From positions 1,160,501 to 1,224,500 of the forward strand of contig JADKHK010000013.1 of assembly GCA_016721845.1 (NCBI GenBank): DNA of 64,000 nucleotides, in the 5' to 3' direction. Made by a program: the position numbers and the translations under genes. This stretch comes from Lysobacterales bacterium. GTDB lineage: Bacteria > Pseudomonadota > Gammaproteobacteria > Xanthomonadales > Ahniellaceae. The notes under the pieces were generated by a model, which saw only the letters and a list, made by a program, of their open reading frames with translations, did not search any database and was not told the origin of the DNA. Shown here piece by piece: positions 24,488 through 31,773 of this stretch. The stretch's first letter is position 1. Each line of letters begins with the position of its first letter.

Positions 24488-26140
24488 ATGGCCACGCACC
24501 GCATCCTCACCCGCAGCGCACTGGCAACTGCATTGACACTCGCCGCGCTGAACGCCGCCGCCTTCGAAGTGACCCGCGAATTCTCGGGGCTCTGGCTGGA
24601 CCGGGACATCCTCGGTCACGGCATCAACGTCGACATCATCAATGGCGCTCAGGGCAAGACCGCTGCAGTCGTCTGGTACACCTTCGGTCCCGACGGCCGC
24701 CCGATGTGGCTGGCCGGTTCGGCCCCGGTCAACGGCAAGCAGATCGATGTCGTCGTCAGCACCCTGTCGGCGACCGTCCAGCCCGGTCCCTTCGGTTCGC
24801 CTGGCGGCGGCCAGTTCACGGCCTTCGGCACCCTGCATTTCGATTTCAGTTCCTGCAACAGCGCGACCGTGGCCTATGACCCGATCGATCCCGCGCTGGC
24901 CAATGGCCGTCTCAATCTGCAACGCGGGACGCAGTTGTACGCCTCGCAGTGCACCGGCGGCATCAGCGATGACCGATCCGTGGCGGCAGGCGACGTCCAG
25001 ATCGAGCAATTCCTCGCCGCCGTCGGCAACGTCGGCCCCGGAAAAGCCCGCGCACGCTTCGCGCAGCGCAGCGACCGCAGCGAGTTCTCGATCGAATTGG
25101 AAGACCTCGCCGCAGGTCAGTACCGGCTCTTGGTCGGTGGCGAAGATCGCGGCAGCATCGATGTCGTCAGCGTGACCGGTGGTACCGAGGGCGAAACCGA
25201 GTTCCGCAGCCCGGTCGAACCCGGCAAGATCCTGCTCGACTTCGATCCGCGCGGCCAGTTCGTCGAAGTCCGCAACGGCAGCGCAGTACTGTTCGCAGCC
25301 ACGTTCGCCGCCCAGGGCAACACCGGCTCCGGAGGCGGCAATGGCGGTGGCACGAGCAACGCGCCATCCACTGGCGACGCCTACTACCTGCTGAAGCTGG
25401 AGCCAGCCGGCAACGATGGTCCCGAACTCGAAGCCGAACTGGAACAACGTGCCGACCGCGTCGAATTTTCGGTCGAGATCGAGGATGCGACCGTTGGTGA
25501 CTATGCCTTGCGCATCGGAGGCAGCGAACGCGGCACCGTCACCGTCGTGGCCGTTGCCGGTGGCACCAAGGGCGAAATCGAGTTCCGCAATCCGGTCGAA
25601 GCCGGCAAGCAGCCACTCGACTTCGATCCACGCGGCCAGGTCATCGAAGCCCTGCGCGCCGGAATCGTGCAGTTTTCGGGCCGATTCCCGTCCGATCCGA
25701 GCGGCCCCGCCAACGACGATGATGACGATAGCGGCGACGACGACAATGGCGACGACAATGGCGACGACAACGGTGGCAGCGGTGGCAGCAACGACGACAA
25801 CGGGGATGACCATGGCGGCGGCACGTCGGCCGACGTCTCCTTGCTGGTGTCGCTGAGCAGCACGGGCGCCGACAGCGATGCCAACGGCGAAGCCGGCTTC
25901 GAACAACTCGGCAGCGAGCGCGAGTTCGAAGTTGAAATCGAGGATCTGGCAGACGGCATCTACACGCTGAAGGTCGGCGGCAGCGAGCGTGGCACGATCA
26001 CGGTCAGCAATGAACGCGGCGAAATCAAGTTCGCGTCGCCGGCCCGCGCCGATCGCGCCCTGCTCGACTTCGACCCGCGCAGTCAGGCCATCGAAATCTG
26101 GCGCAACGGCACGCGATTCTTGAGCGGCCAGCTGCCGTAA
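24488..26140 (+). CDS. Exported multi-repeat protein with Gly-rich and Asp-rich linkers
   Basis: The 550-residue protein has a signal peptide ending near ALNAAA. A domain at about 27-157 contains SGLWLDRDILGHGINVDI and VVWYTFGPDGRPMWLAG, a pattern I associate with exported proteins of Lysobacterales. Three diverged copies of a ~95-residue domain follow at about 185-274, 299-400 and 450-548, sharing (V/I)E(I/L)ED...G.Y.L..GG..RG.(I/V).V and LDFDPR(G/S)Q..E. A Gly/Ser linker joins copies 1 and 2. A 35-residue linker very rich in Asp, Asn and Gly (about 409-446) joins 2 and 3 and may bind calcium. AAGGAG lies 5 nt before the ATG. Function unknown. Confidence 0.78.
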   Translation: MATHRILTRSALATALTLAALNAAAFEVTREFSGLWLDRDILGHGINVDIINGAQGKTAAVVWYTFGPDGRPMWLAGSAPVNGKQIDVVVSTLSATVQPGPFGSPGGGQFTAFGTLHFDFSSCNSATVAYDPIDPALANGRLNLQRGTQLYASQCTGGISDDRSVAAGDVQIEQFLAAVGNVGPGKARARFAQRSDRSEFSIELEDLAAGQYRLLVGGEDRGSIDVVSVTGGTEGETEFRSPVEPGKILLDFDPRGQFVEVRNGSAVLFAATFAAQGNTGSGGGNGGGTSNAPSTGDAYYLLKLEPAGNDGPELEAELEQRADRVEFSVEIEDATVGDYALRIGGSERGTVTVVAVAGGTKGEIEFRNPVEAGKQPLDFDPRGQVIEALRAGIVQFSGRFPSDPSGPANDDDDDSGDDDNGDDNGDDNGGSGGSNDDNGDDHGGGTSADVSLLVSLSSTGADSDANGEAGFEQLGSEREFEVEIEDLADGIYTLKVGGSERGTITVSNERGEIKFASPARADRALLDFDPRSQAIEIWRNGTRFLSGQLP

Positions 26141-26159
26141 TCGCGGACGTCCCGATCAC

Positions 26160-26189
26160 CACGAGCCCGCGAGCGATCGCGGGCTCGTG
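26160..26189. terminator. Perfect 13-bp hairpin between convergent genes
   Basis: CACGAGCCCGCGA and its exact complement flank a GCGA loop, 20 bp after the repeat-protein stop and 30 bp before the end of the alcohol dehydrogenase gene. It lacks T-runs but sits where a shared terminator is expected. Confidence 0.6.
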
Positions 26190-26218
26190 CTTGCCCTGAT
26201 TCGGAAGACTGACGCCGG

Positions 26219-27238
26219 TCAATTCCCGAAATCGTTCTTCAGCACGATGCGATAGCGTGCCTTGCCGGCACGCAGGTGATCGAACGCATCATTGACGCCG
26301 CTCATTGGGAACGGCTCGACCATCGGCTCGATGCCGTGACGGGCACAGAACGCCAGCATCTTGGCAATGCCGTTCGGTGAACCGGTGGGCGAACCCGACA
26401 CCTGCTTCTGACCCAGCAGCAGCGAAAACACCTGCACCGGAATGGGTTCGAGCACCGCACCGACCACATGCAGGCGGCCACGCGGTGCGAGTGCGGCGAT
26501 CAGGGCATTCCAGTCCAGCTTGACGTTGGCGGTGACGATGATCAGGTCGAGCGATCCCGCGATTGCGGCAATCTGCTTCGTGTCCGTGCTCGACACGATG
26601 CGGTGCGCCCCCAGCGCATGCGCCTCGTCGTGTTTGCCGGCGTTGGAGGTGAATGCGGTGACCTCGCAACCCCAGGCGCGGGCGAAGCGCACGGCCATGT
26701 GTCCCAGGCCGCCGATCCCGACGACGCCGACCCGACCGGTCGGCTGGATGCCGTAGTCGAGCAAGGGCGTGAACACGGTGATGCCGCCGCAAAACAGTGG
26801 CCCGGCCACTTCCGGGCGAATGCCTTCCGGCAAGGCGATGGTCCAGGCCCAGTGTGCGCGCACGCGGTCTGCGAAGCCGCCATGGCGATGGACGATGGTC
26901 GGTTGTGCCGTCAGGCACAGGTGCTGGTCACCGCCCATGCACGAGCCACAATGCATGCAGCTGGCGCTGGTCCAGCCCACACCGACGCGCTGCCCGATCT
27001 GCAAACCCTTGGCGTTTGCGCCCAAAGCGACCACCCGGCCGACGACTTCATGACCGGGCACGAGCGGATACGCGGCCATGCCCCATTCGTTGTCGACCAT
27101 CGACAGGTCGGAATGGCAGACCCCGCAATACTCGACCGCGACTTCAACCTCATCCGGCCCGAGCGCACCCGGGTCGTAATCGAATCGTTCGAGCTTTCCC
27201 TTCGCCGCGTGCGCGGCCCAGGCCTTGATCATCGACAT
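26219..27238 (-). CDS. Zinc-dependent alcohol dehydrogenase, YahK/cinnamyl-alcohol type
   Basis: The 339-residue medium-chain dehydrogenase binds catalytic zinc through Cys38 and His in GVCHSDLS, PGHEVVG and the later CGG Cys. Structural zinc is held by the four-cysteine loop within TSASCMHCGSCMGGDQHLC. The nucleotide motif is GIGGLGHMAVRFA. Features match the NADP-dependent aldehyde reductase subgroup (YahK, yeast ADH6/7-like), which reduces a broad range of aldehydes. The last residues are KARYRIVLKNDF as in that subgroup. No operon partner is obvious. Confidence 0.9.
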   Translation of the reverse strand: MSMIKAWAAHAAKGKLERFDYDPGALGPDEVEVAVEYCGVCHSDLSMVDNEWGMAAYPLVPGHEVVGRVVALGANAKGLQIGQRVGVGWTSASCMHCGSCMGGDQHLCLTAQPTIVHRHGGFADRVRAHWAWTIALPEGIRPEVAGPLFCGGITVFTPLLDYGIQPTGRVGVVGIGGLGHMAVRFARAWGCEVTAFTSNAGKHDEAHALGAHRIVSSTDTKQIAAIAGSLDLIIVTANVKLDWNALIAALAPRGRLHVVGAVLEPIPVQVFSLLLGQKQVSGSPTGSPNGIAKMLAFCARHGIEPMVEPFPMSGVNDAFDHLRAGKARYRIVLKNDFGN

Positions 27239-27371
27239 GTCGGCACTCCGTGGGTGGGTCAGGCAATCAGTCGCGACATCGTTTCTCGACCGATGCCGAT
27301 CCTCTCATGCCCCATCGTGGCTGCAGGATGAAGGCCACGCCGGACTCGGGCAGCAATCGATGGCGACGACC

Positions 27372-28193
27372 TCATGACCGCAGAAACTGCGCGATGCCGG
27401 GCGCCAGGATCAGCGGTGTGCCGGGATTCCGGGCGGTTCCGGTCGGACTGGGCCCCGGTGTGAGATTGATATCGACGACGACCGGTCGACCCTGATGGAT
27501 CACGAAGTCGATCTTGCCGTAGTCAAGCCCCAAGCGCTCCCGCACGGCGACGATTTCAGGCGGCACCGCAACGGTTTCGACATCGATGGCATTACTCGCC
27601 TTCACGACCGGATGCGGACTGCAGAAGCGTCGACAACGACCCTCGGTACCGAGAAACAGCCAGAAATGTGTCCAGTAGCCGCGTTCATCGCGCTCCGGCA
27701 GGAAGCGCTCGACGATGCGGCCGGGCATCGACCACAGCGCGTCGGGCACGTCGCTGCGTGACCGAAACACCGGATAGTCGGTCATCGGCACCAACCCCGG
27801 ATAGGGCCGCGGGCGCCCGAGGGCACGGGCGCGCTCGTTGTGCTTCGCCTCCGGCACGCCACCGGCGTTGAGATCCGATTTGACGATGACCGGACCGTCC
27901 CAGGCCGAATCTCGCCGCAGCGCGAGGTCGCCACGTACCGACTTGCAGAGGTCGATCCCGTTGCCGTTCACGACGACCGGAAAGCGCCGCAGCGCGTCGA
28001 CGTACTCGTCCGGCACACGCGACGCATCGACATGGAGAAAAGCGAGATCGGCCTGCACGCCCGCCGCCGGCGGCCCCTCGCAGACCCGGATCTCGTGACC
28101 AGCATCCAACCAGACCGGAAACAGCGCCTGGATCATCCATGAGCGCGCACGGAAGTCATCCAGTTCATGGGCTACCACGAGAATGCGAGCCAC
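27372..28193 (-). CDS. ATP-grasp-like protein of unknown function
   Basis: The 273-residue protein resembles ATP-grasp ligases: an N-terminal Rossmann-like part (MARILVVAHELDDFRARSW), a lysine strand GPVIVKSDLNAGGVPE, and a C-terminal metal-site pattern LDYGKIDFVIHQGRPVVVDINLTPG (acidic, then Asn). It looks like the minimal ATP-grasp proteins that form amide bonds, but I cannot name its substrate. The start is probably the GTG at 28193 (VARILVV...), with only a weak Shine-Dalgarno. It lies directly downstream of the tRNA-Phe terminator. Confidence 0.62.
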   Translation of the reverse strand: MARILVVAHELDDFRARSWMIQALFPVWLDAGHEIRVCEGPPAAGVQADLAFLHVDASRVPDEYVDALRRFPVVVNGNGIDLCKSVRGDLALRRDSAWDGPVIVKSDLNAGGVPEAKHNERARALGRPRPYPGLVPMTDYPVFRSRSDVPDALWSMPGRIVERFLPERDERGYWTHFWLFLGTEGRCRRFCSPHPVVKASNAIDVETVAVPPEIVAVRERLGLDYGKIDFVIHQGRPVVVDINLTPGPSPTGTARNPGTPLILAPGIAQFLRS

Positions 28194-28222
28194 GCGTCCG
28201 TGCCTAGGTCGTCTGAAACGAC

Positions 28223-28245
28223 AAAGGCCGCGATCACTCGCGGCC
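28223..28245 (-). terminator. Terminator of tRNA-Phe
   Basis: On the minus strand, GGCCGCGA-GTGA-TCGCGGCC is followed by TTTGTCG, starting 15 nt past the tRNA 3' end. Confidence 0.75.
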
Positions 28246-28260
28246 TGATGTCTTGGAACA

Positions 28261-28336
28261 TGGTGGCCAGGGAGGGAATCGAACCCCCGACACGGGGATT
28301 TTCAATCCCCTGCTCTACCAACTGAGCTACCTAGCC
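28261..28336 (-). tRNA. tRNA-Phe (anticodon GAA)
   Basis: This 76-nt tRNA includes an encoded CCA at its 3' end (28261-28263). The acceptor stem GGCTAGG pairs with CCTGGCC with one G-U pair. The D-arm begins TAGCTCAGTTGGTAGAGCA. The anticodon stem GGGGA/TCCCC encloses TTGAAAA with anticodon GAA. The T-arm contains GGTTCGATTCC. All features fit bacterial tRNA-Phe. Confidence 0.97.
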
Positions 28337-28378
28337 GTGAATCTGGATGTCGCTCCGCCATTGCGGCGAAGGGCGCGA

Positions 28379-28407
28379 ATTAAAGCCGCGCGAGGTGCAT
28401 TCGTCAA
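28379..28407 (-). promoter_or_regulatory. Sigma70 promoter of tRNA-Phe
   Basis: TTGACG (28402-28407) and TTTAAT (28379-28384) are separated by exactly 17 bp. A GC-rich discriminator (TCGCGCCC) follows, the type linked to stringent control of stable RNA. The start would be about 36 nt before the mature tRNA. Confidence 0.8.
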
Positions 28408-28678
28408 GCGGAAACTGCCGCGCTGCAGCGTGATGCACGTGGCTGTCCTCGCCGGACGGTGCAACGGTCTTCGCCATCACAATCTTCCGCGTCGCACAAA
28501 CGAAAGTTTCAAACAGATGTTTACAACGTGATCCAAGTCTGGTTTCATGCGCCCCGCGGTGACAGGGGGAGGACCTCGCCGCACTCGAATCCGACGACAG
28601 CGACCGCGACGGGCAGCAGGGACTGCCGACCCGCGCCGGTGACAGCACGTCCACGCAATTCGAACTGGGAGGATGAAC
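28408..28678. other. Intergenic region between tRNA-Phe promoter and hydrolase gene
   Basis: This stretch, part of a 342-bp gene-free interval, has no convincing ORF. An AT-richer patch near 28500-28535 (CAAACGAAAGTTTCAAACAG then TGTTTACAAC) is the likely promoter area for the hydrolase gene, but no clear -35/-10 pair can be named. Confidence 0.4.
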
Positions 28679-29530
28679 GTGCACAAGCTTCTTGCCTGCA
28701 TCACGCTGGGTCTGGCCGCCTTCGCCGTCGAGGCGAATACCGGTGTCGCCTTTGTTCACGGCACCGGCAAACAGACCAACGCGCTGGCCGACTACTGGAC
28801 CAGCGAAAACGTCAACTCGATCCGTCAGGGTCTGCCGAATACCGCGAACTACACGGTGATCAACTGCGACTTCACGCAGTACATGTGGAATTCTGCGGCT
28901 GCGGGCTGCCTCGCCGGCCAGCTGAGCACGTTCATCAGCAGCAAGGGCATCACCGATCTCGTGATCCTCACCCACAGCAATGGCGGCAACGTCATGCGCT
29001 GGATCATGTCGAATCCGACCTACGACAGCCGCTATCCGAACATCATCTCGAAGATCCGCTGGGTCAACGCGCTTGCGCCGTCGTCCGCCGGCACGCCGCT
29101 GGCCGACGCGGTCATGAACGGCAACGTCTTCGAGTCCTCGCTGGGCTGGTTGATGGGCTACAAGAACGATGCCGTGCGCATGCAGCAGACCAGCTGGATG
29201 GCCACCTACAACGCCAACAACCTTTATGGCACCGCCGGCCGCCCGGCCCTGCCCAAGGGCTTCTGGTCGGTGGTCGGTACCGATGTCGATTCGTCGCCCT
29301 TCGACAGTGACAGCTACTGCGGTGGCTACACCGAGAATCTCGGCCTGGAGACCACGCAGAACTGGCTGAACTCGTGCTCGGACGGTTTCCTGAATTGCAC
29401 CAGCCAGGCCGCGGCCGGCAAGGTCTGGTTCTACGACACCAGCCGCATGGCCGGCGGCGAACCGCTGTCGCACAACCAGAGCCGTCGCAAGTGCTTCGGC
29501 CTCGACGTGATCCTGCGTAACGACATCTGA
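28679..29530 (+). CDS. Secreted alpha/beta-hydrolase
   Basis: The protein of about 283 residues has a signal peptide (HKLLACITLGLAAFAVEA). A hydrolase core begins GVAFVHGTGKQ (oxyanion loop HG). The likely nucleophile is the Ser of LTHSNGGNVMRW, a HSxGG form of the lipase elbow with Asn at x. A possible catalytic His lies in EPLSHNQ near the end, and six or more cysteines suggest disulphides. A lipase or esterase is likely; substrate unknown. GGGAGG directly abuts an ATG at 28673 but is 6 nt from the GTG at 28679, so the GTG is preferred. The partner gene follows 17 bp later. Confidence 0.78.
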   Translation: MHKLLACITLGLAAFAVEANTGVAFVHGTGKQTNALADYWTSENVNSIRQGLPNTANYTVINCDFTQYMWNSAAAGCLAGQLSTFISSKGITDLVILTHSNGGNVMRWIMSNPTYDSRYPNIISKIRWVNALAPSSAGTPLADAVMNGNVFESSLGWLMGYKNDAVRMQQTSWMATYNANNLYGTAGRPALPKGFWSVVGTDVDSSPFDSDSYCGGYTENLGLETTQNWLNSCSDGFLNCTSQAAAGKVWFYDTSRMAGGEPLSHNQSRRKCFGLDVILRNDI

Positions 29531-29547
29531 GCCCGGAGCCCAAAGCC

Positions 29548-30783
29548 ATGAAGACGAAGTCGATGCTTTCCATCGCCCTGGCCCTCGCGCTCAGTGGCAC
29601 CGCCGCCGCCAAGCGGTTTGAAACCGATGTCGCGTTCGACCGCGCGGCCGGCGACCTGGTCCCGAGCACCCTGGTTGCGTCCAAGGCAGCCCCGGCGCCG
29701 GGCATGAATCTCGAAACCCGTCCGGTTCAATTCAGTTGGGTGCTGCCGGCCGACCAGAAGATCGAGGCGCAGCAACCGTTCGTACGCGAGAGCAAGGAAT
29801 ACTGGACGCGCGTCCCAAGCGCCGAACTCGCCCGCGGCACGACGCTGCACACCACGGCCAAGGGCGCGCTGATCCGCCTGTCGCCGGTGTCGAGCGATGC
29901 GAAGGCCGTGCAAGCGATTTCCGCCGACGATGTCGTGCTCACCGCCAACGGCAAGGCGATCCAGGGACGCGCCGCAATGGCGAATGCCGCCAACGATGCC
30001 GAACTGAAGATGGCCGGCACCGATTTCCCGGACGGCACCCTCGCCTTCCAGTTGCGTGACGATCTCGGTGCGGGCGCGATCACGCTGGCGATGCCGAAGG
30101 CCGCAGGCGACTACCTCGTGCATGTGTACGAGCCGAACAGCACGGAAGTCCTGAAGCTGACGATGGATCGCATCGTCGCCAGCCACGGCCAGACCTACAA
30201 GGTGTTCGCGAACTACAACGGCACCGAATCACTGGATTCGATCGACGGCCTCGTCAGCGCGCCGAATGGCGCCTCGTTCGATCTGAGCTTCAAGCGTGCC
30301 GCCGATGGCCGCTATGTCGCCGAAGTCGCGCACGACGCCGTCGCCGGTGCCGGCCCGGGCCTGTGGGAAGTGCATGCCTTCGCTTCCGCCAAGGGCGCGA
30401 GTGTGCAGCGCGATGCCAAGACCGCGTTTTCGTCGAGCATCCCGCGCGCACAATTGGGCGCCGGTGCCAAGGTTGTGCAGAACGACGACGGTTCGCTGTC
30501 GATGTCGTTCAAGCTGCGCGTCGCCGCCGAAAGCCGTTTCGAAGTGCGCGGGACCCTGTACGGCATGGACGGCGGCAAGCTGCGTCCGGCCGCACAAGCC
30601 AGCACGGCGGCCATGCTGTCATCCGGAAGCGGCACACTGGAATTGGTGTTCGATGCTGCGACGATGGCCAAGGTCGGCGTCCGCGGTCCCTACCAGTTGC
30701 GTGACCTGACCTTGGTCGACCAGGCCGACCTGAGCACGATCGAACTGCGTCGTGCCGGCATGCGTGTCGCGCTCGATCGCTGA
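29548..30783 (+). CDS. Exported protein, DUF4785-like, partner of the hydrolase
   Basis: The 411-residue protein has a signal peptide (SMLSIALALALSGTAAA). An N-terminal region includes a WVLPADQ...PFVRESKEYWTRV segment, and two beta-sandwich-like parts follow (YLVHVYEPNSTEVLKLTMDR; FEVRGTLYGMDGGKLRPA). The layout resembles DUF4785 proteins of Legionella and xanthomonads, from memory and not verified. Starting 17 bp after the hydrolase, it is probably co-transcribed and may assist, bind or act with that enzyme. A strong terminator follows 24 bp after its stop. Confidence 0.65.
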   Translation: MKTKSMLSIALALALSGTAAAKRFETDVAFDRAAGDLVPSTLVASKAAPAPGMNLETRPVQFSWVLPADQKIEAQQPFVRESKEYWTRVPSAELARGTTLHTTAKGALIRLSPVSSDAKAVQAISADDVVLTANGKAIQGRAAMANAANDAELKMAGTDFPDGTLAFQLRDDLGAGAITLAMPKAAGDYLVHVYEPNSTEVLKLTMDRIVASHGQTYKVFANYNGTESLDSIDGLVSAPNGASFDLSFKRAADGRYVAEVAHDAVAGAGPGLWEVHAFASAKGASVQRDAKTAFSSSIPRAQLGAGAKVVQNDDGSLSMSFKLRVAAESRFEVRGTLYGMDGGKLRPAAQASTAAMLSSGSGTLELVFDAATMAKVGVRGPYQLRDLTLVDQADLSTIELRRAGMRVALDR

Positions 30784-30806
30784 TCGATACTCGCGACCGG
30801 AATACG

Positions 30807-30833
30807 AAAAAGCCGGGCAATGCCCGGCTTTTT
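30807..30833. terminator. Bidirectional intrinsic terminator
   Basis: AAAAAGCCGGGC-AAT-GCCCGGCTTTTT, a 12-bp stem with A/T tracts at both ends, sits between the convergent DUF4785-like gene and folP. Confidence 0.92.
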
Positions 30834-30842
30834 CATGCGCGG

Positions 30843-31760
30843 CTATTCGTCGTCCCAGGGTGACTTCGGTTTTGCGGCAGGTGCCTTCGTCGCCTTCTCA
30901 AATGGACGAATCGCCGCGTACATCGCCAACGCGTCGCGGGTGGCGGCAACATCATGCACACGCACGATGCGCGCGCCGCGCTCGACCGCGAGCAGGGACG
31001 CCGCCGCGGACCCCGCCGCGCGATCACTCACGCCCCGGCCGGTCACCGTTCCGATCATCTGCTTGCGCGACAGCCCGACCAGCAATGGCGCCTCGATGCT
31101 CGCGAACTGGCCCAACTGCGCCAGTAAGGCCAGATTGTGCGCCAGCGATTTGCCGAAACCGAAGCCGGGATCGATAACGATGCGCTTCTTGTCGATCCCG
31201 GCCATCTGGCAGGTCAGCAATCGGTCGGCGAGGAACCGCTTCACGTCGCCGACGACGTCATCGTAGTGCGGCGCATCCTGCATGGTGCGTGGCTCGCCCT
31301 GCATGTGCATCAGGCACACCGACACGTTCAACGCCGCAGCGGCTTCGAGTGCGCCCTCGCCGCGCAGGGCGTTGACGTCATTGATCAGACCGGCGCCGGC
31401 CGCGACTGCTGCCCGCATCACTGCAGGTTTCGAGGTATCGATCGAGATCGGCACATCGATTCGTGCCGCGATCGCCTCGATCACCGGCACCACGCGTGCG
31501 ATCTCTTCGTCGACGGACACGGGCGCCGCCCCGGGCCGCGTCGATTCGCCGCCGACATCAAGGATGTCCGCGCCCTCGCCGACCAGTCGTTCGGCCTGCG
31601 CCAACGCGGCGTCGAGGCCGACATGACGACCGCCATCGGAAAACGAATCCGGGGTCAGGTTCAGGACCGCCATGATGCGGGCGTGATCCAGCCTGAGTTC
31701 GTGCCGTCCGATCTTCAGGCCCGGCACGCTGCTGCCACCGAACAATTCGTCGAGGTTCAT
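30843..31760 (-). CDS. folP: Dihydropteroate synthase
   Basis: The 305-residue enzyme condenses 6-hydroxymethyl-dihydropterin-PP with p-aminobenzoate in folate synthesis and is the sulphonamide target. Family motifs: IMAVLNLTPDSFSDGG, DVGGESTRPGA, SIDTSKP, INDVNAL, DPGFGFGKS and GLSRKQMIG. The C-terminal 20 residues (KATKAPAAKPKSPWDDE) are an unstructured extension. It usually sits beside ftsH or glmM; here it is 13 bp downstream of an S9 peptidase gene on the same strand. Confidence 0.95.
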   Translation of the reverse strand: MNLDELFGGSSVPGLKIGRHELRLDHARIMAVLNLTPDSFSDGGRHVGLDAALAQAERLVGEGADILDVGGESTRPGAAPVSVDEEIARVVPVIEAIAARIDVPISIDTSKPAVMRAAVAAGAGLINDVNALRGEGALEAAAALNVSVCLMHMQGEPRTMQDAPHYDDVVGDVKRFLADRLLTCQMAGIDKKRIVIDPGFGFGKSLAHNLALLAQLGQFASIEAPLLVGLSRKQMIGTVTGRGVSDRAAGSAAASLLAVERGARIVRVHDVAATRDALAMYAAIRPFEKATKAPAAKPKSPWDDE

Positions 31761-31773
31761 CGAGGGTCCAGAG

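Noticed and set aside
25715..25815. Repeated GACGACAATGGC as a non-coding minisatellite
   Set aside because: It is in frame and codes for the Asp/Asn/Gly linker of the exported repeat protein.
28284..28306. Inverted repeat GGGGATTTTCAATCCCC as a fourth GGGATTTCCC-like operator
   Set aside because: It is the anticodon stem-loop of tRNA-Phe.
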